Assembly (NCBI GenBank): GCA_038030265.1 | Contig: CM075943.1 | Location: forward strand, 32,240,001-32,304,000 | Length of the DNA stretch: 64,000 bases | Source of the DNA: Corythucha ciliata | Lineage: Eukaryota > Arthropoda > Insecta > Hemiptera > Tingidae | Reading direction: 5' to 3' | In this document: positions 58,057 to 64,000 of the stretch, in pieces | Numbering within the stretch: position 1 is the stretch's first letter | Layout: each line of letters starts with the position of its first letter | Made by a program: the position numbers and the translations under genes | Notes under the pieces: generated by a model | Seen by the model: the letters and a program-made list of their open reading frames with translations, nothing else | Told to the model about the DNA's origin: nothing | Databases searched by the model: none

Positions 58057-58354
58057 CAGGGGCGTAGCAAGGGCAAGTGATGCCCGGTGCGGGTCTCTTT
58101 TTGATGCCCCCCCCCCCCGAGGATTAAACTCAGGTTAAACTTTTGACTATAAATACCCCTAAAGTTCCGTACGTGCCGTAATGTTGCGGCCGTCGGCCGA
58201 TGTCTTCGCTAAAAATGTTCCCTTACAAATTCACGTTCTTGTTTCCTATTCCTAGGTAGCGGTGATCGCATAACATAACAGCGGGTTTGATGCCCCCAGG
58301 GTAGTGACGCCCGGTGCGGACCGCACACGCCGCACGCCCCTTGCTACGCCTGTG
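58057..58354. mobile_element. hAT MITE with 8-bp target duplication
   Basis: Left end CAGGGGCGTAGCAAGGG and right end, read inward, CACAGGCGTAGCAAGGG differ at two of 17 positions. A perfect 8-bp direct repeat gaagcaag flanks it (58049-58056, 58355-58362). The segment tgcccggtgcgg near the left end recurs in near-identical direct form near the right. A C tract of about 13 lies at 58109-58121. No coding capacity. Confidence 0.85.
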
Positions 58355-58362
58355 GAAGCAAG

Positions 58363-60700
58363 GCTAGCTGATATGAATCAGGTTTTAGATAAAACTAAAA
58401 AAAAAAGGTTCACTGCCCAGAAAGGGAGGTTTTCATTTATTTATTTTAAGGGACAGCCATATTATAACCTATTCATATGCCGTCATATTGGAGTAAGACT
58501 CCCTCCATGTTATATTATTTATATGGTATATAACGATTGTGAAGCATCAAATGGGGACGCCATTTAATTTTTTAAAATTGTTTTCCCCGATTTCACGAAA
58601 CTAGGGTCCCATCCAACCACGTCATCACTACTTGATAACTAATTTCTGAAAATAATGAACTTACAATAGTTCATAGGTCATTTAACCCGAAGTTTCTTCC
58701 GTCATAACCTCTAACCGCCTCCAATAGCCTTATCCAGAATTCTCGTAATCTATCACTGAATTTTTTAAACTTTCTATTAAAACAATTGACGGCCTCCCAT
58801 CTTGTATCGGGAATCATCAGGGAAAGGGTGGGATTTTCTGCGGGGGAGTTTCAAGGGACTGAGGGAGTTTCAACGGACGGAGTTTACACCGTGAAGCTGG
58901 TAAAGGTTGTATTTGAAGCACATGGCCTGTGTATACCAACGAGAAGGGTGAGGCTTTAGCAGTGTGAGGGTGAAACGAAGTAAAGAACGATGTTCAACAA
59001 GGTTGTTTGCCTCTAGCGCTTGTAAAGCCCTGGCTCGCACTTTTGCAGGATAACAACTCGCGAGTTTCTTGTTGTACATGAACCGTGAAACCCTTTCCCC
59101 CTCTCGAACAACCAGGGGTTCATGTTTTACTACAATCTGATCATTTTTCCGAGGGACGAATACTCTGTTGGTTTTTTAATTACTATATCCGTTGGAGCGA
59201 TATTTGGCCCGGGGTTCCATTGAAAATAGTGAACCCAGGAATTTCTGCTCCCCTCCTATTTTCTCCTTTTCCCCTCACGACACAATAACCTATTCGAGAA
59301 TAACCCCTCGACAGTTTTAAGAGTTCCAAGAAGAGCCCCATCACTTACTAGTTCTACGCTGCTGTAAATGCTTCGGAAAGGAGAAAGGAAAGGTTGCGTT
59401 GAGTGGATGAAAAGAGTGGAGAGGCCATAAAAAAAAGGAGGAAAAGAAAGAAAAAGGGAATAGAGAAGAGCTGGCAGCAACGGTTGAGAGGCGCCCTCGA
59501 GGATCTTCATTAACTGAAGTGGTCCTTATCACGGAGGCTCACTGTGGTGGAGTACCCACTTGTCCGCCGCCCATCCTATTTCCAGCCCTGTCAATACGTA
59601 TCATTAATGCATAATACACGAATAGGGGTAATTACTTTTTGTGGATTCGCGCACCGATCGAACTCTGGTGCTGACAAATCGCATAGTTAAGTCGGGGTTC
59701 CTTTACAGTGACACTTCGTTACGCAAAATGTTTACAGAACTACTCGTAACAGAAACTGTTTTTTTGCAAAAACACACAAAAAAGTTTAGTTTTATTTTAG
59801 CTCCCTCTATTATTTATCAGCGCTCGCTGCTATTTGTTTCCTCAATAAGTTTTGTTCATGAGTGTTTCAACCAAAGTACCAAAGAGACAATCTCAAGTTC
59901 GAGATTTGAGCTACATAGTTGCATTTCGTCGACGACGACCTCCTTGTTTAAGCCACGGAAATTGTTATTATCAAGTGATGAAGAGAGGAAAACAAGATTT
60001 CGGGTCAGTGTTTTGTTTCTTTTTACTAAACGCTACTAGATCTTTTGTTTTCCTGACAAATTCTCCGGAAGCCAAGCTTCACAATTTACAACTATAACAG
60101 ACTAAACATATACATCACCGTATTTTACTTGAATGATGTGAAAACTGAAATCGTGCGGTAACGTGTGCATTATACGATTATGATGATAGGAAAAGAGTGT
60201 TACTCTCATCAGTTCCAGCAATTTGTTGTTACATATTTTCTAGATCATTTAATGTTCAATTACCCTCTGATCGTGTCATGCTATAATAATTTTATGGCCT
60301 ATTTTGGTTTTTGGACGAATGTTTTTCCCAACTAAGCCGACCCTGAGGGTATAAATTTATTTTCACTCGGAATGAAGAAGAAGTGAAGGGGAGAGGTGTA
60401 TAAACTGCTTGAGTAACGGCCCATTGTGAAAACGAGGTATTTTACACTCTCGCGTACTAGTGTTATGTTAACTGGTCAGGGGAGAGCATGAAAGGCTTTG
60501 GGAAATAAGTATAATGTTTAATGCATTTTCAAATAAACGATACTACCTATATTTACTTAAAACTGATCGGTATGCATTTTTTGTGAGAAAAAAATGTTCT
60601 AGAGAGGGAAACACGTCAAGTTCCCGTGAAATGCTTTTTCCTTTGCCCTGTGAAATACTAAGAACCCGTTTTCAAGAAGATGACAGACTGTATTTACGTA
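58363..60700. other. No gene seen
   Basis: Purine-rich sequence at about 59370-59470 and several frames up to 132 codons (59641-60039) lack domains. Nothing else was recognised. Confidence 0.5.
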
Positions 60701-60704
60701 TATG

Positions 60705-61199
60705 TGTTACCGTCAAAACCCGAAATTCCTGACCAAAACAATTTTCCAGGCAAATGGTCTGAATAACCACCAAAATAACAGAAAAAAGGAATCCAAGAAT
60801 TTATTAGTATGAAACCAGTAACGGATTGAAAATTAAAAGATTCGTATTCGTAAAAACAGTTAATTCATTTGTTGCTGCATGGCATACGGCTGTGGCATTT
60901 TGAATCAATGGCACCAGCAACCGTTGGCAGAGCAAAACTTATTGTTTTGACTGAGCTATTCAGATTTTACTTGTTTTAACTAGTAAAAACTGATATAAAA
61001 TACCAATAGTGCCTTTTTTGAATGAAATGCACTATTTAAGAAGGAACAATATTCGTCCGTAAAAATTCTAGTTTTCCCTGACCTCCATCGTCAATTCTAG
61101 ATTTATCTAGTAAATACTAGTTTAGCTTACGGGCTTTGGTAAAACTAGTTATGACTAGATAATTCGGGTTTTGACGGATTTCGGGTTTTGACGGTAACA
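60705..61199. mobile_element. MITE with TGTTACCGTCAAAACCCG ends
   Basis: The first 22 bp, TGTTACCGTCAAAACCCGAA and two more, are exactly inverted at the right end. TATG flanks both sides (60701-60704, 61200-61203). Inside the right end the block cgggttttgacgg is directly repeated. At about 61005-61035 it holds a short copy of the end of satellite element S (caatagtgc...aatgaaatgcact). Confidence 0.7.
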
Positions 61200-61282
61200 T
61201 ATGTATGTATAGAGAGACCCAAGTACGAAAGGGTGTTAAATGAAATAACACCGACACTTATACCATCGTGACAACAATTATA

Positions 61283-62732
61283 CGGGTGGAACAGGATAAG
61301 TGTGACAAAAAAAATTGGGTGAAAATAGGTCTCATTTGGGATCGAAAACACCCTATAAACCATGGTCCGAAAATCAAAATCCGACGAGATATGATTTTTC
61401 TAACGTTTTTTGAGGCTTGCATCACTTTTCTTAACTAAATGCAAATAGATCGGTTTACAGCTGACATTTGCAACTTTTGACGATGGATTTGGAAAGAGCA
61501 CACTCCGTTCTAACTGGAATAGCCATTTTCGATAAAATTCAACTATTTTCTGTGGGCTTGAGAGATGCTCAAAGTTTTGCAAATCGTGGATCTCTAATTT
61601 TTCAAAAAATTCAACCCCCACTTCTCTACACTAAAAACTCGGAAAAACTTCTTCAATTTGTCCTTTTTAAAATTACTCATGAACGCTTTTTTACTTTTTC
61701 AGCGAGTTTTCGGCAGAAAGGCCATTTCTTGGAAAAAAGAATGATTTTTCTCTTAAAAATCGCTTGTTTTGACCTACCCAATTTGAACGAGCTTTGTGAT
61801 TCATAACACGCTAAAACTCATTAAAGCCTTATCTAAAGTTTTCCTTCGAACCGAATGGAATGCGCACTCCTACAAAATATCAAAAACTGTCGCTCCGGCA
61901 GCTGGCTGTCGGCAAGGGTGCATTTCACTACTGCGAATTTCGGCATGTTTAGCTGTTATTCGACGAAATTAGTGCACTTAATGAATCTACTTGTTGATAC
62001 CAATTTCCGGCTGAATAATTGCAAATTAACTGAAAACTTCGAAATTCGCAGTAGAGAAAAGCACTCTATCCGACAGCTAGCTGCGGGAGCGACATTTTTT
62101 AGACTTTGACAGGCGTACACAGCCTGTCCCGTTCAAGGGAAAACTTTGGATGATGCTTTAATGACGTCAATCATGCTAAAAATCACAAAGCTCGTTCAAA
62201 TGTTGTAGGTCGAAACAAGCGATTTTGAAGAGAAAAATCGCAATCTTTTTTCTTTTTTCTAAGAAATTGTCATTTCTTCCGAAAAATCACTGATTAACTA
62301 AAAATACGTTCATTAGTAATTTTAAAAAGGACACTTTGGGGAAGTTTTTCCGGCCCTTGGGATGTTAGTGCGCTCAAATTTCGAGTAGAAAAGTGGGGGT
62401 TGCCTTTTTTGAAAAATTAGAAATTCTCGATTTGCAAAACTTTGAGCAGCTCTCGAGCACGCAGAAAATAGTTGAAGTTTATCGGAAATGGCTAATCCTG
62501 ACAGAAGAAAATGTGCTGTTTCCGAATTTGTCATCAAAAGTTGCAAAATGTCAGCTGGGAACTGAGTTATTAGCATTTAGTTAAGAAAAGTGCCGTGAGT
62601 CATGATAAACGTTTGAAAAATCATATCTCGTAAGGTTTTGATTTTCGGACCATGGTACAGAGGTGTTTTCGATCACAAATGAGGCCTACTTTCACCCAAT
62701 TTTTTTTGTCACACTTATCCTGTTCCACCCTG
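61283..62732. mobile_element. Foldback element family FB, copy C (diverged subfamily)
   Basis: Arms 61283 to about 61925 and about 62055-62732 are inverted repeats that start GGGTGGAACAGGATAAGTG. The order of blocks (catggtccgaaaatc, aaagagcacac, cgctccggcagctgg) is the same as in copies A and B at clearly lower identity. The centre of about 130 bp is unlike copies A and B except for gcgaatttcgg-type blocks. TA abuts both ends. The left end has lost one base of CAGGG. Frames at 61400-62584 lie in the arms and are mirror images of each other. Confidence 0.82.
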
Positions 62733-63575
62733 TATTATTGTGGATATTGAGCCAGTGTTAGAATCATAACACCCGCTAGTATACTGCCCTCCCCCCCTCA
62801 AAAAAGATATTTTGAGCACGGACGGATTCAGGCTAAAATGTTTAGGGGGTCTTAGTCCTGCTGAAGTGCCCCACTCTTTCTAACCTCACTTATGATATCT
62901 TAATTTACAATGATTCATTTTTGAAAATTCGTCGAAAATTTCCCCAATATCAATATTCGTCTATATGTACTATAAAATCTCTAGGGGTACTCAAATAAAA
63001 ATCAGTATCCTAAACCCATGGAGGTAGGAACAAGTGTAGAGAGAGAAAGGCTTTTTCTCGCGACTTGCGGGTAAAGTATACCATTTATATTCCACGTTGA
63101 AGGAGTAAAGTTGTTTTTTACTGGCCTCAAAAATCACAATGGGTAAATAACAACTTTACTCACTAGTGTGTAAAGTTGTTTTTTACTCATTCGTGGCCGA
63201 GCAAGAAATAGTTGTTGCTCTTGTATGACGGGGGTGGTGCCTCTACTATCAATAAGATTCTCACCAGTTCCCGTAACCTTCACACTGACTCGCATTAGTG
63301 ATAGATAGTAGTCTTAATTTCTTCTAATAAATTATTAACACTTTTCCTTGTCAAACTACTGTTTTTTATGAAGCGAGCTCCGCCGCGAGAAAAATAGCAT
63401 GCACAACTCGTGATAAAAGTGAATTTCCTTGCTCGTTGAAAGCTAAAACTCGCAAGTAAATTCACATTTTACTCACTCGTACAACATGTGAAGCCGATTT
63501 TTCCGCCATTACACACCTTCTGTTATCATTCACATTGAGAGAACGGGAGGGGGATTTATCACTTATCATACAAAT
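62733..63575. other. No gene; small hairpins
   Basis: GTAAAGTTGTTTTTTACT occurs twice directly (about 63109 and 63170) with an inverted copy between (aacaactttactc near 63150). A second hairpin, aaaagtgaatttccttgc against its complement, lies at about 63416-63475. Confidence 0.5.
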
Positions 63576-63711
63576 GGCCGTATTCAGAGACCTTCCTTAA
63601 CATAAGGCCGCCTTAAAGTGCTTTAGAAATAGGTGTTGCATTTTAATAAACCGTATGATCTTTGCACAACTTAAGTCAAGGCTCCGATAAGGGAGGTTTC
63701 TGAATACGGCC
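63576..63711. mobile_element. Short MITE with GGCCGTATTCAGA ends
   Basis: The ends GGCCGTATTCAGAGACC and, read inward from the right, GGCCGTATTCAGAAACC are inverted repeats with one mismatch, and match the right terminus of the Harbinger-like element at 53249-55201. It is probably a 136-bp deletion derivative. The flanking bases do not give a clear TWA duplication. Confidence 0.7.
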
Positions 63712-63716
63712 ATAAG

Positions 63717-64000
63717 CAGGGGTGGGCAAAATACTTCGAAAAAAGTATTTCAAATACAAAATACAAAATACTTTTGAAAATGTAATTGAAATACAAAATA
63801 CAATCCCAATTGTATTTTAAAATACAAATACAAATACGTACTTGTATTTTGAATTTTAAAATACAAAATACTTTTTCGTCCAAGCATAAAACTCTTTTCA
63901 AAACAGAAAAATATAATATTTGAAGGCCTACTGAACCGGGAAGGTCAGACTCACGACGATTTTAATGAGATCCTCATACACACCCTACACATATCCCCTC
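63717..64000 (+). mobile_element. hAT-type left end, continuing past the window
   Basis: Starts CAGGGGTGGGCAAAATACTT, a common hAT terminus, followed by a self-complementary low-complexity stretch built from AAATACAAAATAC (63740-63870). The right end would lie outside the window. It abuts the preceding MITE within 6 bp. Confidence 0.6.

Noticed and set aside
61400..62584. Paired open frames of 73-112 codons with similar products on opposite strands
   Set aside because: They lie in the inverted arms of foldback copy C and are mirror images; no transposase motif is present.

Overview
The window reads as intergenic, transposon-dense nuclear DNA of an animal. An arthropod is the best guess, because of the Jockey-type LINE, the Ty3/gypsy pol of the type common in insects and other invertebrates, and many hAT, Harbinger, pogo and foldback-type elements. 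I cannot name the species. I recognise no host protein-coding gene in 64 kb. The only long intact reading frame (598 codons, 42963-44759) is the reverse transcriptase part of a 5'-truncated Jockey-like retrotransposon, and its catalytic motif is altered. Most other open frames are short products of AT-rich or tandemly repeated DNA.

Layout. 0.36-4.1 kb: SINE copies with a tRNA-Thr-like head, a decayed Ty3/gypsy pol on the minus strand, and a perfect 93-bp inverted repeat enclosing one SINE. 4.8-7.3 kb: a hAT-like element inside another hAT-like element, both with 8-bp target duplications and each carrying its own degenerate tandem array. 9.1-18 kb: more arrays, a gag-like fragment and foldback copy A. 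18-20 kb: a 297-bp dimeric satellite inside another repeat. 28.9-34 kb: Harbinger-like relics and a 2.55-kb element with CACTG ends. 36.4-42 kb: minisatellites, a pogo-type MITE, a long array and another SINE. 42.1-46.9 kb: foldback copy B, opened up by the Jockey element and a second copy of the dimeric satellite. 49.2-51.3 kb: a 2-kb palindrome. 51.3-55.2 kb: an array, a Penelope-like fragment with a candidate hammerhead ribozyme, and a Harbinger-like element with TAA target duplication. 56.6-64 kb: MITEs with clear target duplications (Mutator-like, hAT), foldback copy C and the end of a further hAT element.

Two themes stand out. First, five kinds of degenerate short-period arrays cover very roughly a tenth of the window in both orientations; at least two arrays lie inside elements with terminal repeats and target duplications, which suggests they spread as cargo of non-autonomous transposons. 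Second, large inverted repeats recur: three copies of one long-TIR foldback family, a 2-kb palindrome, and hairpins nested inside the arms of both.

All calls were made by eye. Boundaries of degraded repeats are approximate; those set by target duplications are given to the base.
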